Assembly: GCA_001949185.1 (NCBI GenBank)
Contig: BDGG01000001.1
Span: forward strand, 7,576,149-7,640,148
Origin: Ramazzottius varieornatus
Taxonomy: Eukaryota; Tardigrada; Eutardigrada; Parachela; Ramazzottiidae
Direction of reading: 5' to 3'
Length of the DNA: 64,000 bases
Shown here: piece after piece, positions 33,675 through 45,791 of the stretch
Layout: each line of letters begins with the position of its first letter
Numbering within the stretch: position 1 is the first letter of the stretch
Position numbers and translations under genes: made by a program
The notes under the pieces: generated by a model
The model's input: only the letters and a program-made list of their open reading frames with translations
Databases searched by the model: none
Told to the model about the DNA's origin: nothing

Positions 33675-36600
33675 ATGGCGGATCCGACAGCAATCTACGA
33701 GTCGGTCCTAGCGGAACAGGAAAAGTATAGTGAACTGACCAGGCAGATCGATGCGGAAAGAAGGACCGTGGCCAACCAACTGGAGAAGGTAAATAATACT
33801 GAACCTCAGTTCTTTCGTTTAAGATATTCTGATTTTGAAAAGTCTTCCGCAGCAATCCGTAGAAATTTGCAAAACATGCTAGTCTAGACTTTTGCACCGG
33901 AAATGAGCTTGCCTATCTCTATGATCAAAACCGGACAAAATATTCCCCGTTTGAGTCACGCACGTTTATTTTGTCTGCAGGTTCGGTTATCACGGGACAG
34001 TGGAATGTCAGGTTCTGGCTATCTGGATGAGAACACCAATCAACGGATCTGGAATGGCAACCAGACAATACCCGAAGACTATGAAAATGATGCTGCTCTC
34101 GATCCGGTGTAAGTCACGTTCGGGGCTTCCTGTCCCAAGGCTATTCACCAGACTTCACTTCCGCCTCATTTCCCATCTGATAAGTTAACCATATGCTCAT
34201 ATTCTTCTTTCCTCGTAGGCTTGTCAACCGCAAAGTCGACACTAAAGTCGACAAGAAAGTCTACCGTTCCGAGCGAATCCAAAGGTATCGTTTCTCGAAC
34301 CGTACTCGAACTTGCGCAGTCCGCGCTGTAATTTAATAGCGCGACTGCGCAAGCGAAACGGAGTAGTCTGAGTGTTCTGCAAGGTGGCGCACTCGTAGCG
34401 GTTTTTTTGCTGAGAAAGTGCGCGAACAAGCCGGGCGAGTGTCGGGACTTGAGCTACCTCGTTTGACTCGCGCGCTGGCTGGGTAGCAGTTTAACGATTG
34501 TGCGCGATTGAGGTGAAACGTGATCCGTTGGTGTGTGAAACGGTGCTTTGTTCACCTCGAGGTCTCGGCGAGGGGACCGTGACATTGATGCAGGTTTTTG
34601 ACGACCTTCAAGGTTATCAAACAGTGTGTCACTTGTAAAGCAACAAAAATTGTTTGCTCATCAAGTGGCTCAACTGTACTGTGCAGAGTTTATACGAGGG
34701 TAGATCGTATGGTAATAAAGCCTGCGGGAAACATGCTTTCGCTCAAGCCTTATTGCCGGCGTTTATCGCACCAACGTTTACGACAAACAAGGGTCACACG
34801 GTCGTTTTATTGAACCCTGGATCGTGAGGAAACTATCAGCCGTTCCGAAATTGCCACATACGCCAAATTCGAATAAAGAATTCGGTTCTGTGGGTCAAAG
34901 CTTCGAAAGACCACGTGTGAAAAATTGGTAATTTCATTAGGAAAGCTTGAACACTCAGTATGTCATAGCTGTCACATTAGTGGATGGTTTAGGTCCACTT
35001 TTCGAGCTTTCCTGACTGTTTAACGAGGTCTTTTTTCTCTTGTCCACAGGCGCGTAATTGGAGATCCTGGATACGGGTAAGTTGTTGATGGCTAGCTGAA
35101 GGATGTTTGATCAATGGCAATCCTGTGGTCAATTGATAACTGAGTTTGTTTGAATATTCCAAACTTCAAAGTGAAGTACTCTGACTGATCTCTTCTGTCC
35201 ACCGTTCACACGTGCAGTTCGCGTGTGGCCGATGGGTGTCATAGCCTTAACTTAATCGGGGAAGTTTGTCAAAACCGGTAAAATGTCGGCTTGTGCATAG
35301 CAGGCTGAAGCTGTGTAATGTGAAACGTTTTGTTCATCATGCGGGAGAAGTTAGAACGGAAATGATGGGGAGACTTGTCTGAAAGGCTTGAACTGATTTG
35401 TCTAAGCTTGCCGGCGTTTGTCAGGCTCGTGACAGCTGGGCTCTTCCCAAGAGATGCTTTGTAAACGACGTCGTGTTGTGCCTCGTGGTTGAAGTTGAAA
35501 CTGGTCCTCTTGTTGTTAATTTACTTTGTGGATGACTTGTACGGAATGTCAGCCACAAAGCTGGGAACGTTGTGACTTGTCGATCAGACTCAGATCTGAT
35601 GGCGCGTCTTCACTTTCACTTCCTTGTTCAGTCAAAATGTTTCTTAAAAATACCGCAGAAAATTGAACGAGGCAAAACTACACGACGAATTTCAGAAGTT
35701 AACCGACAACTATCAAAACTGGCAGATCGGGAAACAACCTCGCCAAGATCGTTTCTTCAAGCGGCGCGCGCTTCCAGCCAACGACATCGAAGACGTGCGC
35801 CACTTAGGGAGACAAACTCGGTCAGACTGATTTCTTCAGTCCCGCATGTCACCAGCCATGAGTACTGAGAAAGTGCGCCACTTGAGAGAACAATCCTGTC
35901 GAGTTTGTTTACCGAGTTCCGAATTCTTGGTTGAACCGAGAACAGCGTTTTGTTTTGGAGAGTCCCTGTACTTCAATTTTCTCAGTTTCGTGCTGAAAAC
36001 TATATAGTACGAATTCGTTGCCGAGAAAACAAATTGTGAATAATGAGCGTCTCTGGAATTTTGTAGTGCGGATGGGTCCTTCTACCAGCAGCAGCCACAA
36101 GCGGAAGTGCCAATCCACGAGTCCCGTTACACCACCACTCAGAGCAGCAGCCAGCCCGATGCCGACCATCAGGAGAATGACTCGTTAGGCTCCGATCCTA
36201 ACCTCGTTAGTCGCAATACGTCCAGCACCACCACGCAGGAGGTACGTCTGTTATTTCCTCTCATTAAGCAAATTACACCGGCCATGCTGCGCCACAACAG
36301 CTTCACGCCGTCCACTAACACGCCGCATCGGGGGCATGCCGATCTCACAAGAGACTCCGCTGTCCCAACAAATCATCCACATGAAACCACACAAATGCCG
36401 TCATGAGATGAATAAATAATCGATCGTTTATGCGGCAGTTACGATGAGCTAGCACACCAGGAAGAACCCCCAGAAATGTCAGCGCTAACATCAACCGGAA
36501 ACATTTTTGAGAATTCGTCCCAGACTCCGAAACAGAAGCTCAGCAAACAAACTGGACAAGATGCTCTTTCAGTGACGCACTCTTTCAGCCAGTATTACTG

Positions 36601-39600
36601 CAAAGATGCGCCACTTCAGAAAATACAATTTTTTTTGAGTTTTCCAAGTAGCGCACATGTTTGGTCTTGTTGACAGAAAGCGTGCGCCACTTGGAAGAAC
36701 GTTCTTGGGAAGTCTGTTTGTGGAGCTGCTAAATATTTTCCGAGTTTTTTCCTGGCATCTCATCGTGATTTTCCGAATACTTCTTATCTGTGGGCTCAAT
36801 ATTTTTTGACATGACGGACGTAGTTCTGTCATAGTGACAGTGGTGGGTTTTGATTATCTGAGCGTGATGGATGAGGAAGTTTATGTCGTTTGTGCTTACA
36901 GGTGACAACAGTGACCAAAGTGTACCGCACTTACGAGCGAGTGCCCAACGAGAGCTTATCCAGCGCCAGCAATCGCGACTACGATTATCCCGACGAGTAT
37001 ATCGGGGAATACGAGGGAGTTGCCTCGTCGTTGTACGCTAAGCCCTACCGGAAATATGGGTCACCCAAGCGATTTGATTATGTCAATGGCTATGGGACTC
37101 ATACTAACACCGGTCTCGGCCTGGGCTTGGGCGATGTCTACGATGGCCCAGAGGATTTGTATGCCAATGGCCTCTCCCGATTCTCAGCCTCCCCTTCTGC
37201 TCATCCCCATCATCATCCTGCCAAAGGACACAGGAAAGCACCTGCTCATCCACTCCTCGCTGAATATGACGGTAAATAACTCGACATACTTCACTCCCGG
37301 TAAATAAGGCAAATAATGGGGCGGAATTACGGAGCTTGAAGTCACTTCAGAAAACTGATTCTGATCGACACTATCAAGAGCCTAACCGGGGCCCATAGTA
37401 AGTTACCAATACAACTGTGGAGAACAGTGGAGAACACGTACTATGGTATATTAATAGTACTGTAGAATAAGTGCGAAATTCAGGCAATTGCTCCGGTTCA
37501 CCAGAGCACCTGCACTTACCAGTTCACAACACTTACCTGGTATGTGGGCGCACTCCGAAAAACTGACCTACCAAAACTAGCCAATAAGCAACGAAAAGAA
37601 GATGGATCCGTGCGTTTCTAAAGTTTAACCCAGCGAACTCGAAATCAGATACAGTGTGTTACGTGTAACTCGAGACATCGTTGGGAGGATAGCGTCAGAG
37701 TTATAAATATAACTTCTCGTGGTTATTTTATGTGAGCTTTTCAGGAATGGATTTGCTTGAGTTTGAATGATGGTATTCTTTGTGAAGATTTAATTTGGTC
37801 GGGGCGTGGATGTGCTGTTTTCGATAGACGCTGAACATCATTCTGAGGTTTTAAGTCGACAATGCGGATGTTGACGATTTATGGGCATATTTAACGAGGT
37901 TCGAATGCGAGAAGCCTCTTCAGTCTTCTTCGGCATGACATTCGCCGGGCGTTGCGGTACGCCGCGGCAAACGATGATAACTGGCGGCTGAACGCACGCC
38001 GATCCTGACTCGAGTTAGCATCAGATTAGACAGCAGTCAATCTGCCAATATCCGCCGGAAATCAACTTTGAAGCTCGAGACACAAACGACTGAATCGAAG
38101 ACAAATGGGAAGGTCAGCGCTGTCAAGTACAGCTCTAATCTCTTTCCTATTGCATATCGATGATACAATAGAGTAGACCGAAGAACTTCAGGAGGGCTTT
38201 AAATCATATTTCTCTGTAAAGTGAGAAGTGGTGCAAGATGCGCGGCGCTGAACCGAAGATCGATGGGTTTATTACTCTAGTGCTACCAAATTATCGTGTA
38301 CTCAACCACGTGATCAGTAAATGATGCCCGGGTGAGAGTCACAGAGACGACACTGAATCATCTGATCGCACTGGGTAACAATGAATCATCACGTGGTTGA
38401 GTGCGCGATAATTTGGTAGCACTACAGTATATGGCTGTATAGTGTGTAATCTCCGAGTTTGTAACCCGCAGAGAAAAGTCGCTGATTTGACTTGTATCGG
38501 CAATGCGGAGCCTTTTACAACGCTTTGTAATCAATTTCCAACGCATTATGCTACACAGCCAAGAAAACCGAGTTGAGGTCTTCGAGAAGAAAGTCAAGTC
38601 AATACCCTGATCGATAAGTTCCGCAATACACTCGCGACACAAAAAAACAACAGCGAGTGCTTTAGTGTCCCGGCTTCTTGTTCTTGGTACCCGCATGACA
38701 TCTGAGACGGTAACTGCTTGTCGAAAAAAGGATCGCACCACAGAATGGCTATTCTCGCATGCTCCAGAAAGCTGCAACGCTGAGCAAGCTGACCTTTAGA
38801 CAGTGGACGGGTGCAGAAATCGCCATAGGACCAACAATACCTAGCTGGACTGGCGACCAAAGCTGTGTCGGTTTGGGCTGATGAACACTGACAACTGCCA
38901 TCAACGAGCCCTTTTTAGGGTGGGGCACGTGGGCAAAGTTAGTTTGAACGAGATGCGCCGGCATGGCCGCCCTGTTCGAGAATTCGGACTGTCGTTGGGC
39001 GAGACGGTGCGTCACCTCGCATCGAACGTGGTCGACAATGGAGTGATGTTAGGGTTTTCTGACAGGTAGAAAACAACGTAATTAATCGTGTCGCTTACAT
39101 GATTGTTGGGTCTCTCGCTTACTCGTTGGGCCCAACACTCTGAACGGCCACTTGACCTTGGCTCATCGCGCAGCGCATTGTGGCGTTTATACGACCCGCT
39201 TGCGGCTTTTCTTTCCACTTGAACACTATACTCGACATGTCAAGACTGGAGCCAGCCTCGCGCATTGCTCTGAAACTTGTCAAAGAGGCTACGCTGCACT
39301 AATCATGACAGAATTTCACAACTTTTTCGAGACAAACTCGGCAATTTTATTCTTTTTCCTAAGTGGCGCACATTGTCAGTGTTATCGGTTGGAAGCGTGC
39401 GCCGCCTGGGTTAGTGTTAACGGTCTTGGGTTTCCAGCAAAAATGTACGATTGGACCAGTGACGCAGGCAGCACCGAAAATATTGCCACGCGTACGGAAA
39501 ATATTCCATAATAAAAGAGGTAGCGAGAGAAAAGTACAAGTTATGGACGATAAGTTACGTTGATGGTTATGATTACAATGGCAATTTGTTTGTCACATCT

Positions 39601-42600
39601 GGCGTGTTGGAAATTATCATGTACCATCTCCATTGTCCTCCTCACATGCAAATGTGCGACCATCAAACATGTAACATTGGTCACGTACACATCACAATCT
39701 AGACTAGGAAAACATTATAGCGCCCCGACAAAAACAGAAACCTCCGACGGTTATTGTTGGAGTAGTGTAGCGTCTTGAAAAGCATGTTGATCTAGTCTTT
39801 TTTTTCTGCTCCTTGTAGCTGGTTACATGGAAGGCGATTATTCGCGGGGGTCGCCCAGCCTGACAGCCACGGCCACCGTGCCGGAGAGTACGGCCATGAC
39901 CGTTGTGCCTGCCGCCCAGTACCGCGATCCCGAGTTGGCCGAGGTGGTGGAATTCCTGCGGAGTTCCCAGAACGTCATCAGAGCCAATGCGGCGGCCCAT
40001 TTGGCGCATCTGGCCTACATGAATGACCAAGTGAAGAACCTGACCAGACAGCTCAATGGCATCCCTCCACTGGTTGATATGCTGCAAACGAGCATACCGG
40101 AAATACAGAGAAATGCCTGCAGTGCTTTGAGGAATTTGTCTTTCGGTCGCGGAAACGACGAGAATAAGGTGGGCACAAACTTTTTACAGAAAATAATATT
40201 CATCGTTTTGGTTCGTATTTGTTGTCAGAAATTTTCTTGAGTGACCCATAACTTCGTGCGAAGGAGAAATCGGCTTACCCATGGGACAGTGACAATGAAC
40301 TAGAACGCCGGTTTTCTATGGTTTTCTTGTTTTGGTACGGCGCTCGATATGGATATACTTCCAAAATTTCAAATCAAATTCGTTTGAGGAAATTTTCACG
40401 CACTTTCAGTGGAAACTGCTTGAAACACATGGTTTTATTTTGATGCTTCAGAGAGCCATCAGGAGCGCTGGTGGTTTGATGGCGCTCATAAAGTTGCTGA
40501 AGCAATCGCAGGAGAGTGATATTGTCGAGCTGGTGACAGCTATCCTGTGGATTCTGTCCAGTTGTGATGACTTGAAGAAGCCCATCTTGGACGAAGCATG
40601 TCCAATCCTCGTCAAACAAATCATCTTGCCCCAGTCCCGACAGGCCTCTCAGAGCAACGGACGCGTCGTTCATTACAATTCCACCGTCTTCCGGAACGCC
40701 ACTGGCGTACTACGGTACATATATGATTTTCCCAAGTGGCGCACCCTCTCACCCTATGATACCGATAACGTGCGCCACTTGGAAAAGCAATCTTGTCGAA
40801 CTCAGTTGGTTTTTTTCTCGAGTGGCCCATTCTTTAAGTATTATTGGCTACAAGTGTGCGCCACTTGAGGTAACTGTCTTGCCTTGTCTGTCGCGCTCCC
40901 AGTTTTTGGGTGAGATTGTGCTCAGTTTTGGTGCCGTGTCGTAGGAATATCAGCTCTGCCGGATTTTACGCACGGAAGAACCTGCGGGAAAGTGAAGACC
41001 TGATTGACGGTTTGCTGCACTTGCTCAAGTCAGCCGTCAACAGCCAAGATATCGACAACAAGAGCATCGAGAATGTGGTATGCGTGCTGAGAAACCTCTC
41101 GTATCGCTGCCAAGAAGTGGAAGATCCTGATTATGACAAGAAGAAGCCGCCAACGCGCAAAAAGAACGACAAAGGTGGTTATTGAAGCTTGTTGCGCTTC
41201 TTGATGACACAGTGTCAAGTTGTCAAGCAGTAATAAACACCCACACTTGATTTTTAGGGAGTGTCAGCGCACCCGGAAGTTTGAGCGGGTACGTCCATTC
41301 TTCTCCCGCAAACCATCTGTGTTACTTTCGGCGATGGTTCGACCTCGATCTTTCTTTACAGAACTCCCAACAAGAACACAACCTACGCACACCTCAAAGG
41401 CGTGGAATCGTTATGGCATATCGACAATGTGAAATGCTATCTCGGTGTTCTATCCAACTGTGCGAATCCCGACGGTGAGTGAAGACTGTATGGAATGTAG
41501 GTAAACAAACCCAGCACGATCGTGTTCTCAAGTGGCGCACGCTGTGGCCAATAACACCGAGAAAGTGCGTTACTTGGGAAAACAGTGCTGCTGGGTGTTC
41601 TTGCCCGGGTCGCGTATGGGGAAGTGTTACAGTGGAAACCGCAGTATGATGTTCGTTTTTGGCTCTTTTGCAGCATTGGAAGCAGCCGCGGGAATCCTAC
41701 AGAATCTATCAGCATGCTACTGGCAGGTTAGTTCACGTTTAACGATGCGTTGAAACGCTCAAACTAGGCCACACATCAAGCTGTAATAATTATCCATCAT
41801 TATGTTTTTCCAGCCCGCCATCGACATCCGAGCTGCTGTCCGGAAGGAGAAGGGTCTGCCTATCCTGGTGGAGCTCCTCCGAATGGAAGATGACAAAGTG
41901 GTGTGCAGTGTGGCGCGAGCCCTGCGGAACTTGGCTGTGGACCAGAGGAACCGAGAACTGATTGGTAGGCATTTGCCCAAAGATGGCATGTTGGCTTTTT
42001 TTATTAGAGCCGTTTAGTGTCCGACTGTGTCGTCATATTACCCTGTGATATAATAGGAAAGTATGCCATGCGTGACCTGACTGCAAAGATCCCCAGCGGC
42101 TCGCCGGAAAATCACGAGCTGGTGGCCAGCTCCGATGAGACTATGGCTGCTGTGCTGGCTACCATCAACGAAGTCGTCAGAAGGCACCAAGAATTCGCCA
42201 GGTTCGTTTGAAAACTCCAAAATACTCACGGAAGTAAAGGTGAAAAATTAACGAAAACATTTGGAAATCGTGAGACGGTCAAAATACGTACGAGGTCGTT
42301 ATCTTTTGTCGCGCACGCTTCTAGCTATTAACAATCGAAACGTGCGCCACTTGGAATAACAGTCCTGCAAGTTTCGTTTCTTGATCTCCAAATTATTCGG
42401 TCGAAATGTAGGCACATTCATTACTGAGAAGGCGTAAGCTGTGTTGCAGTTTTTGGCTATTAATTTTATCTATAGTATTTTCAGTCTCTCCAGTTTGGTT
42501 CAAAACTGACCCATTTTGACACGTCAAAGACACATTAAAAATAGCAGCCTTTGATTTAAGCCAGTTTTGCGGGTCATAAGTCGCCGACACATTACTTGCA

Positions 42601-43598
42601 ACACCCGTATCGTACTTCGTTAGAAAATGATTGATGTATCAATTAACGTCTGCATATTTTTTGCTGGCCCTTTCCAGGTCGTTCCTCGATGTTTCCGGAG
42701 TGGAACGGCTAGTGCACATTACCACCAACTACAATCAATACTCGAGCAAAGTTGTGCGTTTCGCCTTTCTGGTAAGTATGCAAATACAAAAGGCGTTCTT
42801 GCGTGTTCAAAACATGGCCTGCACCATCGAGATTGCCATTTAATCGACGAGGCCCGCTCTTGATGTGTTAGGTTCTACGATTCAAAGCATGTTGTATTGA
42901 TTTGACCCCTTTTCCTTTCCGTTGCTTGCAGGTCCTACAAACTCTTTGGGCTCACCATGGCTTACACGATGTGTACAAAGCAGCCGGATGGAAATCCGAG
43001 CACTTCCTTTCGAAACCTCCCAACATGACTGTAAAGACATTAGGGGGATCAGATACGCTTGGGAGAACCTTTAGCTCGCAAGGACCAACCAAGTTTGAAG
43101 ATAAGACGCTACCGAGAGGCGCTCTTCCGCCTGGACCTGTCGATGTATGTGGTGCCACCTTCGACACTTGGACGCCTAACCATTGTCTTCCCAAGTGGTG
43201 CATACTTTCAGCCTATAACACTGACAACGTGCGCCACCTGGAACGGAAACTCGACAAGATAGATCTCCCAAGTGGCGCACGCTTCCAGTGTTATTGGCTG
43301 GTAGCGTGCGCCATCTGGGGAAACAATCTCTCGAGTCTGTTTGACGAGTTCTTACCTAAGCCTACCCACCTATTGCCGGAAATGACTTTTATTGCTTCTA
43401 CAGGACCACGGAATACCGATGAACGTTCTCAACACTGTAAGCACCGAGAATGGTACGAGGGGTACAGAGCCGGTCTACGCGCAAGTGAACAGAGCGGAAA
43501 AAGCAAGGCATCGGCAAAGTCAGCGAGAGAATGGCCACGGGACCTCGTCCGCCAACTCGAACCTTGAAGATGACATGGGCGGTGATTCTTGGGTTTAA
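33675..43598 (+). CDS. CTNND: Delta-catenin / p120-catenin family armadillo protein
   Basis: Binds the juxtamembrane tail of classical cadherins and regulates Rho GTPases at adherens junctions. 17 exons join in frame to 905 aa: 33675-33788, 33981-34108, 34219-34284, 35050-35076, 36067-36241, 36902-37271, 39819-40168, 40452-40714, 40945-41174, 41258-41288, 41362-41474, 41674-41726, 41814-41964, 42057-42201, 42678-42771, 42932-43144, 43404-43598. The N-terminus is a short coiled coil ([21 protein letters not shown] in pieces). Residues about 35-300 are low-complexity with Tyr-rich motifs. Armadillo repeats run from about 310 to 740 ([64 protein letters not shown]). The C-terminus is GGDSWV, the PDZ ligand of the delta-catenin/ARVCF/p0071 branch. 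Intron 6 is 2.5 kb; many introns carry palindromic elements. Confidence 0.95.
34311..34353. repeat. Hairpin in delta-catenin intron 3
   Basis: cttgcgcagtccgcgct pairs with agcgcgactgcgcaag (one bulged base) around a 10-base AT loop. It begins 26 bases after the donor. Confidence 0.85.
34376..34432. repeat. Degenerate GTGCGCCACTT element, delta-catenin intron 3
   Basis: caaggtggcgcactcg ... gagaaagtgcgcgaac. Only one arm is well conserved. Confidence 0.4.
35722..35920. repeat. GTGCGCCACTT palindromic element, dimer, delta-catenin intron 4
   Basis: Two cores (aagcggcgcgcg...cgtgcgccactt and cagtcccgcatg...agtgcgccacttg) with outer arm gtttgtttaccgagttcc. Confidence 0.85.
36536..36729. repeat. 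GTGCGCCACTT palindromic element, dimer, delta-catenin intron 5
   Basis: aagctcagcaaacaaactgg ... two cores ... gtctgtttgtggagctgc. Confidence 0.85.
38278..38424. mobile_element. TA-flanked MITE, Tc1/mariner type, in delta-catenin intron 6
   Basis: TIRs of about 36 bp: GTGCTACCAAATTATCGTG (38280 onward) and its reverse complement ending at 38422. ACTCAACCACGTGAT is shared inside both arms. TA lies at both boundaries (38278-38279 and 38423-38424). Confidence 0.85.
39331..39435. repeat. GTGCGCCACTT palindromic element, delta-catenin intron 6
   Basis: gacaaactcggcaa ... aagtggcgcac ... cgtgcgccgcctgg. The right outer arm is degraded. Confidence 0.75.
40721..40904. repeat. GTGCGCCACTT palindromic element, dimer, delta-catenin intron 8
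   Basis: Begins about 7 bases after the donor at 40715. Cores are aagtggcgcacc...cgtgcgccacttgg and gagtggcccatt...gtgcgccacttg. Confidence 0.9.
41500..41610. repeat. GTGCGCCACTT palindromic element, delta-catenin intron 11
   Basis: ggtaaacaaacccagc ... caagtggcgcacg ... agtgcgttacttggg ... ttcttgcccg. Confidence 0.85.
42270..42389. repeat. GTGCGCCACTT palindromic element, delta-catenin intron 14
   Basis: gagacggtcaaaa ... gtcgcgcacg ... cgtgcgccacttgg ... gtttcttgatctcc. Confidence 0.8.
43181..43354. repeat. GTGCGCCACTT palindromic element, dimer, delta-catenin intron 16
   Basis: caagtggtgcata...cgtgcgccacctgg followed by caagtggcgcacg...cgtgcgccatctgg. Confidence 0.9.
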
Positions 43599-44690
43599 CT
43601 GTTTTCTTTTGAGTTTTACGTTTTAGCTGTCTTCCAGATTTTTTAGCTGTAAATTAAGTTTCTTGTTTGACAATATTCTTTGGACATGAGGAGACTTGTC
43701 GTTGTTTTCGCAAGCCTGTTGCAGTTTTATCTGTTGACCAAGATCTCTGATTTAGTCTACCCAAATGCACAGTTTTAAAGTTTCAAATAACACAATGAAG
43801 TTTTCGCGTCCTCTTCAGATGGTCGTGATGAGAACAGACTTGTTCGAGATCGGTGCGGGATGTCGCAGCTCAGATTCCAATCGTTCAGGACCTGGACTTC
43901 CGGCTGTGAATGGCACAGTTCAGTTTTTGCCCGCTTTTCTGCTGTGTGGAACTTTCTTTGATTTACTAGAACCCCTTTCGGGGAGCCCTCGAAACATCAG
44001 GCTTTTCTGCAGTCGACACTTCGCGTCTTTGTACGCTGACAAAGACGCAGACTGGATAAAGGAACACACTGGAAAACGAATACGCCGAAAAAAATGTTTT
44101 CATTACCGTTACCGTAATGAAGAAGAACTCCTGTGCAGTCACTGGGCACTGGTTGTCTGTATAGCAGCCAACCAGTCCGAATAGCGAGTGACCACTGACC
44201 AGGACAAGATACATATATTGTACGTCTGATGTTTCAATATGTTCCGGAGCCTTGAAGTTGGTGAATGTTTCGGAAGGAAACGGTCTTGGCTTCACCTCAG
44301 CAGGCTCGCCGCAAGTGTGAACTTAGTTCTCTGAGAACTGATGCGGTAATGAAGTCAGAACGTCCACAGATGCAGGAGCGGCAGATTTTTTAGCTTTTGA
44401 ATTTACAAGGAATTCGGCTTGAAAATCACAGAGGATGGCTGACCGAGACCCAGAAATGACCACTGGCCGAACCACTGCGTGTTTTCGTCATTAGCAAGTA
44501 AGGTTTGCTGACTTCCGGTCCCATATTAGCAACAGTGCGATGTCGCACTAGTTGCACAGCGTAAACCGGTGCTTGATTCATTTATGCTTGATTTTTGAAT
44601 TTGATTGGACCTTCCCTCGGTTCATCATGTAATCTTTACTCCACTTTATTGGTTAAACATATTTCCTCGTTAGGTAGATTAACAGCAGTC
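43599..44690. other. Delta-catenin 3' flank / RRP36 5' flank
   Basis: About 1.1 kb with no supported gene. An open frame at 43765-44184 has no domain and lies where the 3' UTR is expected. Confidence 0.5.
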
Positions 44691-45519
44691 ATGGATGATC
44701 CGGGAGAACCCACAACATCTGGCTTGTCCGTTCGGCAACGAAAGAATGCTCCCCTGGAAATATCTTCGAAGAAACCTCCTGCCTTTGCGCCGGCGCTGCC
44801 GATCGGGGTCAAGCGACGACGGTACAGAGATCCTCGTTTCGATGAGAAGTGTGGAACCATCTCAAAAGCAGCAGAGAGGGATTACAAGTTCGTGGGTGAT
44901 ATCCGTCAAAGAGAACTGGACTCGATCAGGAAAGAGTATAAGAAGGAGCAGGACCCGGATCGGAAAGCACGAATGAACGATCTTCTAACGCGATTGGTAA
45001 CTAAGAGCTCGAGAAACAGATTCGACAAGATTGTTGTCCCAAGTGGCGTGCTTTTCCGGCCAATAACGGTGAAAACGTGCGCCACTGGAGAAAACCGATC
45101 GGATCGAGTTTGTTTGCCCAACTCTCAACTTGTTTTACTGTTCGGTAAAAAGGCTCATGACGAATAATTCTGACATTTTATACCTTTAGGAAAATCAAGA
45201 GAGATCTAGAACTCAGAAGAAAAAGAAAGAAGAAAAGCAAGCAGAACGCAATGTCCTGCAGAAGGAACATGTCGCGAAGGGGAAGAAACCGTTTTATTTG
45301 AAGAAATGTGAGTCATGATTGGTGGCTTGTATCCGTCTTCCTTTCCGAATTTGAAATTAATTCCGTCGACTTACTTTTCGCTTCATTTCAGCGGACCGAA
45401 GCATTCTGGAAATGGTGTCAAAATTTCAAGAACTGAAGAAGACTGGGAAGCTTCAGCAGTACGTGGAAAAGAGGCGGAAAAGAAACGCCCGAGCGGATGC
45501 AAGAAACCTTCCAGAATAA
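44691..45519 (+). CDS. RRP36: Ribosomal RNA processing protein 36 homolog
   Basis: Nucleolar factor of the 90S pre-ribosome, needed for early 18S rRNA processing cleavages. Three exons, 44691-44996, 45190-45307 and 45392-45519, give 183 aa. The diagnostic core is RRYRDPRFDEKCG followed by YKFVGDIRQRELDSIRKEYKK. The lysine-rich central helix (KKKKEEKQAERNVL) leads to GKKPFYLKKSDRSILEMVSKFQELK and KLQQYVEKRRKRNARAD, the family's C-terminal signature (KKPFYLK ... L.KY..KRRKRNA). The N-terminal acidic region found in some homologues is short here. Intron 1 is nearly filled by a palindromic element. Convergent with MRPL11, whose stop lies 272 bases away. Confidence 0.93.
45006..45126. repeat. GTGCGCCACTT palindromic element, RRP36 intron 1
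   Basis: gagctcgagaaacagattcgac ... aagtggcgtgc ... cgtgcgccactgg ... gtttgtttgcccaactctc. It takes 121 of 193 intron bases and starts 9 bases after the donor. Confidence 0.9.
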
Positions 45520-45791
45520 TTTTCAGTGAAATTATTACTCGGCATTCGATTCCGGCTTCCTCTCTAAGCTTCCTTGAGCGCTCTTTTTATGGTCTGGTGC
45601 GGTATTCTTTTAGAGCGTTGGAAAACTGTCAGAAGTCATGTTGAAAACGTTTCCCCGCCATCATGTACAAATTTAGTCCGTTCCTTCGGGACGTCAGAAA
45701 GGCAGACGAGATATTAACTCCGGGGTAAAAATAAAACAAACGTCAGAAACAAAACCAAATCACACTTTCAGAAACATCCAACAGGCAAAAT

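Noticed and set aside
43765-44184. 139-codon open frame downstream of delta-catenin
   Set aside because: No domain, biased composition, and located where the 3' UTR should be; no splice partners.
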